Assembly (NCBI RefSeq): GCF_001676385.1 | Contig: NZ_LYVJ01000012.1 | Span: 62,001-126,000 of the forward strand | Direction of reading: 5' to 3' | From: Stenotrophomonas maltophilia | GTDB taxonomy: Bacteria > Pseudomonadota > Gammaproteobacteria > Xanthomonadales > Xanthomonadaceae | Length of the DNA stretch: 64,000 nucleotides | In this document: positions 8,393 through 17,900 of the stretch, piece after piece | How the letters are laid out: the number at the start of each line of letters is the position of its first letter | Position numbering within the stretch: position 1 is the first letter of the stretch | Made by a program: the position numbers and the translations under genes | Notes under the pieces: model-generated | Databases searched by the model: none | Told to the model about the DNA's origin: nothing | What the model saw: the letters and a program-made list of their open reading frames with translations, nothing else

Positions 8393-9679
8393 GTGAATGC
8401 TTTCCCTGCCCTCGTCCCGCTGGATGCGCCCCTGCTGGTGGGCTACAGCGGCGGAGTCGACTCGACCGTGCTGCTGCACTGGTTGTGGCGCTGCGCACAG
8501 GCTTCAGGCACGGCCTTGCGTGCGGTGCACGTCCACCACGGCCTGCAGCCTGCCGCCGACGAATGGGTGCCGCATTGCCAGCAGCAATGTGCGGCACTGG
8601 GCATCGAACTGGCCGTGCACCGCGTGCGGATCGAAACCACCACAGGCCTTGGCATCGAGGGCGCCGCGCGGCAGGCACGACGTGCAGCCTTCGCGGCGGA
8701 GCTGCGCGACGGCGAAACACTGGCGCTGGCGCAGCACCAGGACGACCAGGCCGAGACCTTCCTGCTGCGTGCCCTGCGCGGTTCCGGCGTGGATGGCCTT
8801 GCGGCGATGTCCGCCAGCAGCCACCTTGGCGGATATCGCCTGTGGCGACCACTGCTGGCGGTCCCGCGCAGTGCATTGCTCGACTACGCCCGCCAACATG
8901 CCCTGCGCTGGGTCGAAGACCCCAGCAATGGCGACGACCACGCCGATCGCAATTTCCTGCGCCTGCAGGTGCTGCCACTGCTGCGTCAACGCTGGCCGCA
9001 TGCGGCCGCCGCCCTCGCTGGCAGTGCCTTGCATTGCGGGCAGACCCGCGCACTGCTGGACGAGGAAGACGCCGAACTGATCGCGCACCTGGAAGTGGCA
9101 CCGCGCGTGCTGTCGCTGCAGTTGCTGCGCCAGGTCCCGCTCCGCCGCACCGCACGCGTACTGCGGGCCTGGGTGATCGGCCACGGTGCGGCACCACTGC
9201 CAGCCGCGGTGTTGCAGCAGGCGCTGGATGAACTGCTGCCTGCCGGCAACGACCGCCAGGCCCGCGTGCGCTGGCACGGCCACGCGATCCGGCAATGGCG
9301 TGACCATGCCTATCTGCTGCCTGCACAGCTGCCGGCGCTGCCGAAAGACTGGCAGGCCCAGTGGGATGGCCGCGCGCCGCTGGCCCTGCCCGATGGGGGC
9401 CAGCTGTGCCTGCTCGGCACCCGTGCCTTCGAGCACCCGCTGCAGGTCCGCGCGCGGGCAGGTGGTGAACGCATCCGGCTGCCCGGGCGCCAGCATTCAT
9501 CTGCGCTGAAGGACTGCCTGCAACGCGAACATCTGGCCCCCTGGCGACGCGCGCAGTTGCCGCTGCTGTTTGACAGCGAGCAGTTGCTGGCCGCCGCCGA
9601 CGTGGTCATCGCCGCGCCGCTGCACACCTGGTTGCAGGCCCATGACGCGCGGCTGCAGTGGCGCCCGGGCGGCTGGTGA
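8393..9679 (+). CDS. tilS: tRNA(Ile)-lysidine synthetase
   Basis: A 428-residue cytoplasmic ATP-dependent enzyme that puts lysine on C34 of tRNA-Ile(CAU), switching it from Met to Ile reading. The PP-loop LLVGYSGGVDSTVLL is at residues 15-29. The core continues with VHVHHGLQPAADEW, ALAQHQDDQAETFLLRALRGSGVDGLAAM and WRPLLAVPRSALLDYA. The C-terminal domain includes VRARAGGERIRLPGRQHS and LKDCLQREHLAPWRR. GTG 8393 is the only start close to the domain; the leader upstream is the microsatellite and palindrome block. The gene is essential in most bacteria. xseB follows 36 bp later on the same strand. Confidence 0.96.
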   Translation: MNAFPALVPLDAPLLVGYSGGVDSTVLLHWLWRCAQASGTALRAVHVHHGLQPAADEWVPHCQQQCAALGIELAVHRVRIETTTGLGIEGAARQARRAAFAAELRDGETLALAQHQDDQAETFLLRALRGSGVDGLAAMSASSHLGGYRLWRPLLAVPRSALLDYARQHALRWVEDPSNGDDHADRNFLRLQVLPLLRQRWPHAAAALAGSALHCGQTRALLDEEDAELIAHLEVAPRVLSLQLLRQVPLRRTARVLRAWVIGHGAAPLPAAVLQQALDELLPAGNDRQARVRWHGHAIRQWRDHAYLLPAQLPALPKDWQAQWDGRAPLALPDGGQLCLLGTRAFEHPLQVRARAGGERIRLPGRQHSSALKDCLQREHLAPWRRAQLPLLFDSEQLLAAADVVIAAPLHTWLQAHDARLQWRPGGW

Positions 9680-9715
9680 ATTGACCCCCGCCTGCAGCCC
9701 GTCCACACTTGCCGC

Positions 9716-9976
9716 ATGGCCAAGAAGTCCCCCGAAAACGCCTCCCCGGTTGCCCAGTTCGAGCAGTCGCTTGAATCACTGGAACAACTGGTGGAGCAGA
9801 TGGAAACCGGCGAGCTGAGCCTGGAAGCGTCGCTCAGCGCTTATGAACGTGGCGTCGGGCTGTACCGGCAGTGCCAGAAGGCGCTGGAACAGGCCGAGCT
9901 GCGCGTGCGCCTGCTCAGCGACCCGGCCCAGCCCGACACCGCCGAACCCTTCGATCCCCCCGGCCATGACGGCTGA
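9716..9976 (+). CDS. xseB: Exodeoxyribonuclease VII small subunit
   Basis: An 86-residue protein, the usual size for XseB. It contains the conserved helical hairpin [26 protein letters not shown]...[22 protein letters not shown]. XseB binds XseA in several copies to form the single-strand-specific exonuclease VII; xseA is not in this window. The last 11 bp overlap the start of ispA, the common gamma-proteobacterial arrangement xseB-ispA. Confidence 0.97.
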   Translation: MAKKSPENASPVAQFEQSLESLEQLVEQMETGELSLEASLSAYERGVGLYRQCQKALEQAELRVRLLSDPAQPDTAEPFDPPGHDG

Positions 9977-10844
9977 GGCCTTGTTCACGCGCTGGCGCGA
10001 CCGGATCGAAAGCCAGCTCGACGCGGCCCTGCCCTCGCCTGCCGAAGCACCGCAACGCCTCCACCAGGCGATGCGTTATTCAGTGCTGGGCGGCGGCAAG
10101 CGGATGCGCCCGCTGCTGGTGTATGCCAGCGGCCACCTGTTCGGCGCCCAGCCGGAGCAGCTGGACGCAGCCGCGATGGCGGTGGAACTGATCCATGCCT
10201 ATTCGCTGGTGCATGACGACCTGCCGGCCATGGACGACGACGCCCTCCGCCGCGGCAAGCCCACCACCCACATCGCCTTCGACGAAGCCACCGCGATCCT
10301 CGCCGGTGACGCACTGCAGGCCCGGGCCTTCAGCCTGCTGGCCGACGCGCCGCTGCCAGCCACGTTGCGCGTGGCCTGCCTGCAGACCCTGGCCCATGCG
10401 TCCGGTGCCTCCGGCATGTGCGGCGGCCAGGCCCTGGACATCGACGCCACCGGCCAGCAACAGGCTCTGGCGGCGCTGACGCGCATGCATGCCCTGAAGA
10501 CCGGCGCACTGATCCGCGCGGCGGTACGCATGGGCGCGCTGTGCGGGCAGGCCCACGAACCACAGCTGGCCCGGCTGGACCACTTCGCCGATGCACTCGG
10601 CCTGGCCTTCCAGGTGCGCGATGACATCCTCGATGTCGAGGCCAGTTCGGAACAGCTGGGCAAGACGGCCGGCAAGGACCAGGCACAGGACAAGAGCACC
10701 TTCCCCGCGCTGCTCGGCATGGACGGTGCGAAAGCACAGTTGCACGCGCAGGCCGTGCGCATGCAGGAGATCCTGGCCGGCCATGGCGAGGAGGCCGATC
10801 CACTGCGCGCGTTGGCGACGCTGGCGGTGGAGCGGAATCACTGA
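9966..10844 (+). CDS. ispA: Farnesyl/geranyl diphosphate synthase
   Basis: A 292-residue short-chain trans-prenyltransferase. The first Asp-rich motif reads [19 protein letters not shown] near residue 83, the second [11 protein letters not shown] near residue 218. [13 protein letters not shown] and [20 protein letters not shown] are also typical. It condenses DMAPP/GPP with IPP to give farnesyl diphosphate for quinones, undecaprenol and hopanoids. The ATG at 9966 lies inside the end of xseB, indicating translational coupling. The usual downstream dxs is absent here; a terminator and the DUF4870 gene follow. Confidence 0.96.
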   Translation: MTAEALFTRWRDRIESQLDAALPSPAEAPQRLHQAMRYSVLGGGKRMRPLLVYASGHLFGAQPEQLDAAAMAVELIHAYSLVHDDLPAMDDDALRRGKPTTHIAFDEATAILAGDALQARAFSLLADAPLPATLRVACLQTLAHASGASGMCGGQALDIDATGQQQALAALTRMHALKTGALIRAAVRMGALCGQAHEPQLARLDHFADALGLAFQVRDDILDVEASSEQLGKTAGKDQAQDKSTFPALLGMDGAKAQLHAQAVRMQEILAGHGEEADPLRALATLAVERNH

Positions 10845-10915
10845 TCGCTGGCGGTGACGCTGCCGCGCTGCGCGCTCGCCAGGCGTGGCCCGCCGTACCG
10901 TAGGCGCCAAAATGG

Positions 10916-10942
10916 AAACGCCCGGCAATGCCGGGCGTTTTC
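10916..10942. terminator. Bidirectional terminator between ispA and the DUF4870 gene
   Basis: The stem AACGCCCGGCA / TGCCGGGCGTT has runs of T on one side (TTTTC) and TTTCCATTTT on the other strand. It sits between two convergent genes. Confidence 0.85.
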
Positions 10943-10962
10943 ATGTCCGCACGCGGCCGCTA

Positions 10963-11334
10963 TTACTTGATCAGGCGCAGCGCGAACGGGTAGCGGTAGG
11001 CCTCGCCGTTGTTGGCCTTGACCGCAGCGATGATGCTGAACACCAGGCTGACCAGACCGACGACCGGCATCAGGATCGCGCCGATGACCACGATGGTCAG
11101 GATGATGCACACGACCATCGCAATGGCGACCGTGATCTGGAAGTTCAGGGCTTCCTTGGCCTGGTCGGTCACGAAGGCCTTGCCTGCGTCATCCTTGTTG
11201 ATCAGCCAGATGATCAATGCGCCGATGAAGCCGGTGAAGATACCCAGCAGGTGGGCGGCCAGCGCCATGGTGCGCTGGTCGGACGGCACGTCGGTGGTCG
11301 CCGGCGGCGGTGGGACGTTATCGAATTCGCTCAC
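10963..11334 (-). CDS. DUF4870 domain small membrane protein
   Basis: A 123-residue protein with three or four predicted membrane helices: MALAAHLLGIFTGFIGALIIW, VAIAMVVCIILTIVVIGAIL, PVVGLVSLVFSIIAAV. Between the first two is KDDAGKAFVTDQAKEALNFQITV, the hallmark of DUF4870 proteins. No biochemical function is known. GTG 11334 was preferred over the ATG 14 codons upstream because AAAGGAG ends 9 bp before it, an ideal ribosome-binding site that would otherwise lie inside the coding sequence. Confidence 0.85.
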   Translation of the reverse strand: MSEFDNVPPPPATTDVPSDQRTMALAAHLLGIFTGFIGALIIWLINKDDAGKAFVTDQAKEALNFQITVAIAMVVCIILTIVVIGAILMPVVGLVSLVFSIIAAVKANNGEAYRYPFALRLIK

Positions 11335-11421
11335 GATAAAACTCCTTTTCATTGGGTGGTCTTGACCCACCAGCATCAGGCTGAATGCGTCAGGCGCGCA
11401 TAGCTTACGCCATCAACGCCA

Positions 11422-12789
11422 TCAATCATTACCGGCGATGGTCATCCGCCCCACCAGGATCGAGCCGGTCCGGATGTGCGAGCGGGGGTCGACGTCGCTG
11501 CCGACCGCCTCGATGCTGCCGAACATCTCGCGCAGGTTGCCGGCAATGGTGATGCCATCCACCGGGTACTGGATCTCGCCATTCTCGACACGGAAACCGC
11601 CCGCGCCGCGCGAATAGTCGCCGGTGACCCCGTTCACGCCCTGCCCCATCAACTCGGTCACCAGCAGGCCGTCGCCCATCTGCCGGGCAATCTCCTGCAG
11701 GGAACCGGCATTGGCCGCCAGCTGCAGGTTATGCACGCCACCGGCGTTGGCGGTGGTCTGCAGGCCCAGCCTGCGCGCCGAGTAACTGCCCAGCACGTAG
11801 CGCTGCAGTACGCCATCGCGGATCAGTGCCGAGGCGCGGGTCGCCACGCCATCGCCGTCGAACGCCGCCGAGCGCAGGCCGCGGCGCAGGTGCGGCAGTT
11901 CCTCGATCTGCATCCACTCGGGGAACAGGCGCTGGCCGACGCTGTCCAGCAGGAAACTGGCCTGGCGATAGAGGGCCCCGCCGGACACGGCCGACAGCAG
12001 GTGGCCGACCAGGCTGCGCGCCACTTCCGGGGCAAACAGTACCGGCATGCTGCCGGTGGCCAGCGAGCGGGGCTGCAGGCGGGCCACGGTACGCTCGGCG
12101 GCGCGGCGTCCGACCAGGCCCACCTGCTCCAGGTCCGCGCGGGCCAGTGCGCTGGTGTACCAGCCGTCACGCTGCATGCCGTCTCCCTGGCCTGCGATCA
12201 GCGCGCAGCCGATCGAATGGTGCGTACCGCGTTCCCGGCCAATGAATCCATGCGAGTTGGCGTACACCGACAGGCTCTGCGAACTCCCCACCGAAGCTCC
12301 GTCGGAGTTGCTGATGCGGCCATCCGCCTCGCGGCCGGCCGCTTCGCAGGCCAGTGCCAGGTCGACCGCGTCATCGGCATGCAACGTCCAGGGGTGCCAG
12401 CCGTCCAGATCCGGGAACTCGGTCGCCATCAGCGCCGCCTCGGCCAAGCCCGCCGCCGGGTCGTGCTCGGTGTGGCGGGCGATCGCGCAGGCCTGTTCGA
12501 CGGTCGCGGCCAGGCTGGCCTCGTTCAGGTCGCCAGTGCTGGCACTGCCCTTGCGCTGGCCGAAGTAGACGGTGACGGCGATGCCGCGATCACGCGTGGA
12601 CTGCACGGTCTCGACTTCGCCGAGGCGGACATTGACCTCCAGGCCACGGTCCTCACTGCAGCTCACCTCGGCCTGGCTGGCGCCGAGTGCGCGGGCGCGG
12701 TCAAGCAATTGCTGGGAAAGGTCGGCCAGCCGTTCCAGCCGGGCCGGGCTGTCGTCGCCGAGGGCGACTTCAGGGGCGATCACGTTCAA
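11422..12789 (-). CDS. pmbA: Metalloprotease regulator PmbA/TldE
   Basis: A 455-residue partner of TldD. In E. coli the TldD/TldE heterodimer is a processive peptidase acting on microcin B17 precursor and CcdA; only TldD carries the zinc site. Seen here are LLDRARALGASQAEVSCSEDRGLEVNVRLGEVE, the mid-region FAPEVARSLVGHLLSAVSGGALYR, and the C-terminal NGVTGDYSRGAGGFRVENGEIQYPV...AGNLREMFGSIEAVGSDVD, all characteristic. There is no HExxxH motif, as expected for TldE. The start is TTG 12789 (a GTG two codons later is possible). tldD is 0.7 kb away on the same strand, with darP between them on the opposite strand. Confidence 0.95.
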   Translation of the reverse strand: MNVIAPEVALGDDSPARLERLADLSQQLLDRARALGASQAEVSCSEDRGLEVNVRLGEVETVQSTRDRGIAVTVYFGQRKGSASTGDLNEASLAATVEQACAIARHTEHDPAAGLAEAALMATEFPDLDGWHPWTLHADDAVDLALACEAAGREADGRISNSDGASVGSSQSLSVYANSHGFIGRERGTHHSIGCALIAGQGDGMQRDGWYTSALARADLEQVGLVGRRAAERTVARLQPRSLATGSMPVLFAPEVARSLVGHLLSAVSGGALYRQASFLLDSVGQRLFPEWMQIEELPHLRRGLRSAAFDGDGVATRASALIRDGVLQRYVLGSYSARRLGLQTTANAGGVHNLQLAANAGSLQEIARQMGDGLLVTELMGQGVNGVTGDYSRGAGGFRVENGEIQYPVDGITIAGNLREMFGSIEAVGSDVDPRSHIRTGSILVGRMTIAGND

Positions 12790-12810
12790 TGCTTTATCCT
12801 GTACGGGTTG

Positions 12811-12839
12811 GGCCCGGCATCACGCCGGGCGACTTTTTT
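12811..12839 (+). terminator. Terminator-like hairpin in the darP leader
   Basis: The stem GCCCGGC / GCCGGGC is followed by GACTTTTTT and ends 18 bp before the darP ATG. The only gene upstream is pmbA on the other strand, so a plus-strand terminator here would act on darP's own transcript. It could be an attenuator, or a fortuitous hairpin. Confidence 0.5.
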
Positions 12840-12856
12840 GAAAGCAGGTGTGGACG

Positions 12857-13444
12857 ATGCGCGGACGCGACGAAGAAACCGGTGAATTCCTTGACAAGAG
12901 CCGCAAGCAGAAGCGCGGCGAGGCCCTGGAAGTCCTGGCCCTGGGTGAAAAGCTGGTGTCGCTGACCCCGGCCCAGCTGGCGCGCCTGCCGATCCCGGAA
13001 GATCTGCTGCCGCACATCGCAGAGTGCAAGCGGATCACCGCCCATATCGCCCACAAGCGGCAGCTGGCGTTCCTGGCCAAGCACATGCGCCGCGAGGACG
13101 AGGCCACGCTGGAGGCGATCCGCGATGCGCTGGATGCCAACAGCGAGACCGGCCGCCGCGAAGTGGCGATGATGCACCGCGTGGAAGACTGGCGCGATCG
13201 CCTGCTGGCCGAGGGTGACAAGGCGCTGGCCGCCCTGCTCGATGACTACCCGCAGGCCGACCGCCAGCAACTGCGCACGCTGGTGCGCAACGCCCAGGCC
13301 GAGAAGGCGAAGAACAAGCCACCGCGCGCCTACCGCGAGATCTACCAGGTGCTGCGTGGGCTGATGCTGCCGGCCGCGCTCGGCCTGAAGGCGGCCGGCG
13401 ACGAACACGCCGACCGTCCGGCCGACGACGCCGGCGAAGACTGA
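12857..13444 (+). CDS. darP: Ribosome biogenesis factor DarP (YjgA, DUF615)
   Basis: A 195-residue highly charged protein matching the DUF615/YjgA family: [67 protein letters not shown] near the middle, and [16 protein letters not shown] toward the end. In E. coli it associates with late 50S precursors. The ATG at 12857 has AGG 8 bp upstream; a GTG three codons earlier is possible. It sits between pmbA and tldD on the opposite strand. Confidence 0.93.
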   Translation: MRGRDEETGEFLDKSRKQKRGEALEVLALGEKLVSLTPAQLARLPIPEDLLPHIAECKRITAHIAHKRQLAFLAKHMRREDEATLEAIRDALDANSETGRREVAMMHRVEDWRDRLLAEGDKALAALLDDYPQADRQQLRTLVRNAQAEKAKNKPPRAYREIYQVLRGLMLPAALGLKAAGDEHADRPADDAGED

Positions 13445-13485
13445 GTCCCCGCCGGCCAGGGCGGTGGCGCTGGCCATCGCCCGGC

Positions 13486-14931
13486 TCAGGCCTGGGTACC
13501 GCCGACAGTGATGCCTTCGATCAACAGGGACGGCTGGCCGACACCCACCGGCACGCTCTGCCCGTCCTTGCCACAGATGCCCACGCCCTCGTCCAGGGCC
13601 AGGTCGTTGCCGACCATGCGCACCTTCTGCATGGTTTCCGGACCATTGCCGATCAGCGTCGCCCCCTTCACCGGCGTAGTCACGCGGCCATCCTCGATCA
13701 GGTAGGCCTCGGTGGCGGAGAACACGTACTTGCCGCTGGTGATGTCGACCTGGCCCCCGCCGAAGTTGACCGCATAGAGGCCCTTCTTCACCGAACGGAT
13801 CATGTCCTGCGGGTCATGCTGGCCGGCGCGCATGTAGGTATTGGTCATGCGCGGCATGGTCAGGTGCGCGAACGATTCGCGGCGCGCGTTGCCGGTCGGC
13901 GCCATGCCCATCAGCCGCGCATTGAGGCTGTCCTGCATGTAGCCGACCAGGATGCCGTCCTCGATCAACGTCGTGCACTGGCTCGGGTGGCCTTCGTCGT
14001 CGATGTTCAGCGAGCCGCGGCGCCCGTCGAGCGTACCGTCGTCGACGATGGTCACGCCCGGCGCCGCCACGCGTTCACCGATGCGGCCGGCATAGACGCT
14101 GGTGCCCTTGCGGTTGAAGTCGCCTTCCAGGCCATGGCCCACGGCTTCGTGCAGCAGCACGCCCGGCCAGCCGGGGCCGAGCACCACCGGCATCACGCCG
14201 GCCGGTGCCGGCACTGCGTCCAGATTCACCAGCGCCTGGCGCAGAGCCTCGCGGGCGAAGGCTTCGGGGCGGCCACCGGCGAACAGTTCCTCGTAGCCAT
14301 AGCGGCCACCACCACCGGCATAACCCGACTCACGACGGCCGTTCTGCTCGACGATCACCTGCACGTTCAGGCGTACCAGCGGGCGCACATCGGCACCGAG
14401 CACGCCATCGCTGCGGGCGATCAGTACCGTATCCACGCCGCCGGACAGGCTGACCATCACCTGCTTCACGCGCGGGTCGGCGGCGCGCAGGTAACCATCG
14501 AGGCGCTTGAGCACCTCGACCTTGGCCTCGTTGCCGATCCCGTCGATCGGGTCCAGCGCAGGGTACAGCGCGCGTGTATTGCCGCGCAGCAGCGAACGGC
14601 CGGACTGCGCGCCGCCCTCGCGCGAGATCGCACGCGCCGACTGCGCCGCCGCCAGCAGCGCGTCGGCATGGATGTCGTCGGAATAGGCGAAACCGGTCTT
14701 CTCTCCGGAAATCGCGCGCACGCCCACGCCCTGCTCGATGGAATGGGCGCCGTCCTTGACGATGCCGTCTTCCACGCTCCAGCTCTCGCGGCGTGCGTGC
14801 TGGAAATAAAGGTCGCCGAAGTCGACACCGGGGCCGAGCAGCTGGCCGAAGGCGCGCTCCAGGCCAGCGGTATCCAGGCCACCGGGGCGCAGCAGGCGGT
14901 CTTGGGCAAGCGTCAGGGCAATATCAGTCAT
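13486..14931 (-). CDS. tldD: Metalloprotease TldD
   Basis: A 481-residue catalytic subunit of the TldD/TldE peptidase. The zinc site [11 protein letters not shown] (HExxxH) is near residue 265; the third ligand, a Cys in family members, should lie in [20 protein letters not shown] near the C-terminus. The N-terminal region [23 protein letters not shown] and the [10 protein letters not shown] stretch are also typical. ATG 14931 was chosen over one nine codons upstream because the family starts at [14 protein letters not shown]. yhdP lies directly upstream in transcription (59-bp gap), so they are likely co-transcribed. Confidence 0.96.
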   Translation of the reverse strand: MTDIALTLAQDRLLRPGGLDTAGLERAFGQLLGPGVDFGDLYFQHARRESWSVEDGIVKDGAHSIEQGVGVRAISGEKTGFAYSDDIHADALLAAAQSARAISREGGAQSGRSLLRGNTRALYPALDPIDGIGNEAKVEVLKRLDGYLRAADPRVKQVMVSLSGGVDTVLIARSDGVLGADVRPLVRLNVQVIVEQNGRRESGYAGGGGRYGYEELFAGGRPEAFAREALRQALVNLDAVPAPAGVMPVVLGPGWPGVLLHEAVGHGLEGDFNRKGTSVYAGRIGERVAAPGVTIVDDGTLDGRRGSLNIDDEGHPSQCTTLIEDGILVGYMQDSLNARLMGMAPTGNARRESFAHLTMPRMTNTYMRAGQHDPQDMIRSVKKGLYAVNFGGGQVDITSGKYVFSATEAYLIEDGRVTTPVKGATLIGNGPETMQKVRMVGNDLALDEGVGICGKDGQSVPVGVGQPSLLIEGITVGGTQA

Positions 14932-14990
14932 GGTCTCGATCTGGGGATGCGGGGGCACTCAGGCAAGCCCCGTGAACGGATGGGCCTCGC

Positions 14991-17900
14991 TCACGGCGAG
15001 CGCGGCAGGTCGGTAACGGTCGGCGGGATGGCCGGCGCCGGCATGGGCGGCGGTGGCCGGTCGCGGCTGCGCTCGATCACCTCCACCTTCGGCTCCTTCC
15101 ATGGACCGGTCACCTTGTAGGTACGGGCGCCAATCTCGCCCAAGGGCTTGGACAATACCGCATTGGTGGCCGCGCCCAGCGCCGCGCCCACCGGGCCGCC
15201 GGCCACCGCACCGACCACGGTCAGCAGGTTGCCCGCGCGCGGATTGACGTCGATGGTCTGGTCGAACTGCTGGTTGCGCAGGTCGGCCTGGCCGCGGATG
15301 GTGATGTTGGCCGCCGGGCCTTCGATCAGCACCTTGTCGGTGCGCGCCATGCCCTGGCCGAACTGCATGCTGCCGTCGATCTGGTTGAACGCGAAACCCT
15401 TGGAGAAGAAGTCGCGGAAGTCGAACATCAGGCGCCGTGGCAACTGGGTGACGCTGAGCAGGCCGAGCACGCGACCGGCACCGGGTTCCAGTTCCAGCAG
15501 TTGGCCGTTGCGGGCGTTCAGGTCGAGGCGGCCCTGCAGGTTGCCGAGCTGGAAGTCCGACGGGCCGCCACTCCACGATGCCTGCAACTGCGCCTGGCCC
15601 GAGCCGCCGCGCAGCTGGCCGCCATAGTCGAAGTTCTGCATCAGTCCGCCCAGGTCTTCGCTGCGCACCTGCGCGGTCAGTTCGGTGCGGGCACCTCCGG
15701 TGTGGCCCAGCCAGCGACCGCTGATGTCGATCTCCTGGTCCGGTGCACGGAAGCGCAGCTCGTCCACGTTCAGGCCATTGGCCAGCGGCCGCGTGCGCAG
15801 CACTGCCTGGCCGAGCACGACCTTGCCGAACTTGAGGTCTGCGATGTCCAGTGCGAACGGCGGCAACTTGGCCGGATCCACGTCGTTGGCGCCGGCCTGG
15901 ATCCGCGCCGGCGTGGCCTGCGCCCCCGGTGATGCGGGCAGCGACTGCCAATGCACGCGCTCAAGCTGGCCGCTGATGGTGCCACCTTCGGCATTGGGCA
16001 CGGTGATGCGGCCCGCCAGCGACGGGCCGTCCAAGCGCACGTCCAGCGCCTGCGCACCCGGTCGCAGCTGCAAGCGCGTCTGCTCGAAGACACCGCCGAT
16101 CAGCTTGAGCTTTCCGACCTGCACATCCACGGCGCGCAGCGGCATCGCGTCATCGTCGCCACCACCACGCGCCAGGCTGATCCACTCCAGCGCATCCAGG
16201 GTCGGGCTGCGGCCATCGACCGCCAGTCCACTGGGCGGTGGCTCGCGGTCGACCTGGCTGCTGCCCAGCGTGACCTGTACGCCGGTCTGGTTGTTGTGGC
16301 TGCGCGCGGCCAGGGCCAGGCGCTGGCCGAAGGCCACGTCTATGCGGCCGGCGCCCATCGGCAACTGCGCCGCCACCGTGGTCGCCAGCGGTTCGCCGGC
16401 CGGCTTGTCCAGCGGTGCCGGCAGATCCAGGCGGGTTCCAACCAGGTCCGAACCCAGGCGCAGCTCACTCGGTGGCGCAGGCGCCCCCGGCGCGACCTTG
16501 GGCAGGTTGACTGCGATGGTCCACGGCGACGTACCGGTGATGTAGGGCTTCAGCCAGGCCATCTCCGGCGCGCGGTCGATCAGCACGCCGGCATCGAGGT
16601 TCGCCGACAGCAGCGATTCGAAGGCCAGGGTGCTGTCACGCACGTAGCTGCCGGCGCGCAGGCTCAAGCGCCCGTCCTGCCCAAGATGGCGCACCGACAG
16701 GCCTTCGGCGTCGAAACCACCGTTGCTGTAGCGGGCCTGCCCGCGCATGTCGTCGAAGGCCAGTGCAAAGCGCTTGTCGACCAGCTTCACACCGGCCAGG
16801 TCCACCGTTCCCTGCAGGTGCCCGCCACCTTCATCGTGGTGCATCGGCTGCAGCAGATCGAAGGTCACGTGCGCCGGGCCCGCCGCAGTGAGGTTGTCGA
16901 GGGTGTCGCCATAGCTCTTGTGCAGCGGGCTCTGCCGCAGCATCGCCAGCAGCCTGCCGGCCTCGCTCCGGGTGTCGGCCCGTACGTACAGCGGCTGCCG
17001 GCCGAAGTCGGGAATGCCCGCTTCGAACGTCTGTACCGCCACGCCCGCCAGGTCGCCGCGTCCGTGCATGCTGAAACCGGGGCCGATGAATGCGATATCG
17101 GCATCGACCTGGCGCATCAGCGGCCAGTCACGCTGGAAACGGATGTCGCCGTTGCTGATGTGCCCGGTCGCCTCGAAGCGGCCATCGTTGTTGTCGAATG
17201 GCCAGTCGTCCAGGTCACCACTGACCAGGCCGACGCCGCCCCGTACCTGGCCGCCCGCCAGCGCCATGTCCAGCCAGTCGGTGGCTGCCTTGCTCATCCT
17301 GGAGTGGATCCAGAAACGCTTGGCTGCGGTCATCGGCACGTCGTCGAGCCTGGCCGCCAGCTGCAGCCACGGGCGGGTACCGTCTCCCTGGAACCAGACC
17401 CCGCCGCGCACGTCGGCCGCATAGTCGGTGCCCTGCACGCGCATCGCGGGCGTGCCGACGCGCCAGCCACCGGCTTCATCGCGCCAGCCCACCACCTGGC
17501 CGGCCAGGTGCAGGTCATGGCGCACGCCAAAGCCCGTCGGCCAGTCGAACTGCAACTGCCGCTGGGGCTCCAGCTGCAGGCTGAAGCCGTCGGCATCCGC
17601 TTCGAAGCGCCCGCCCAGGCCGCGTACCCCCGGGGAATGGCCGACGCTGGCAAAGCCCAGCGACTGCAGTTCGCCCTGGGCCCATAGCGGCCCATCGCGT
17701 TCGCCGGCCAGCTGCAGATCACGCACATCCAGCTGCGGCCTGGACAGGAACAACCAGTGGCGCAGGCCGGGCGCGAGACGATCGCTCAGCGCCAACGCGC
17801 GCAGCGCCATGCCGGCCTGCACCGGCCCCGAACGCACGCGCAGTTGCCGGCCGACCTGCAACTGCAGGCCATCGAGCCGCTGCTCGTCCTCTTCCGCCTT

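Noticed and set aside
13816..15120. A long plus-strand frame opposite tldD
   Set aside because: Antisense to a complete tldD with an intact HExxxH site; no domain recognised.
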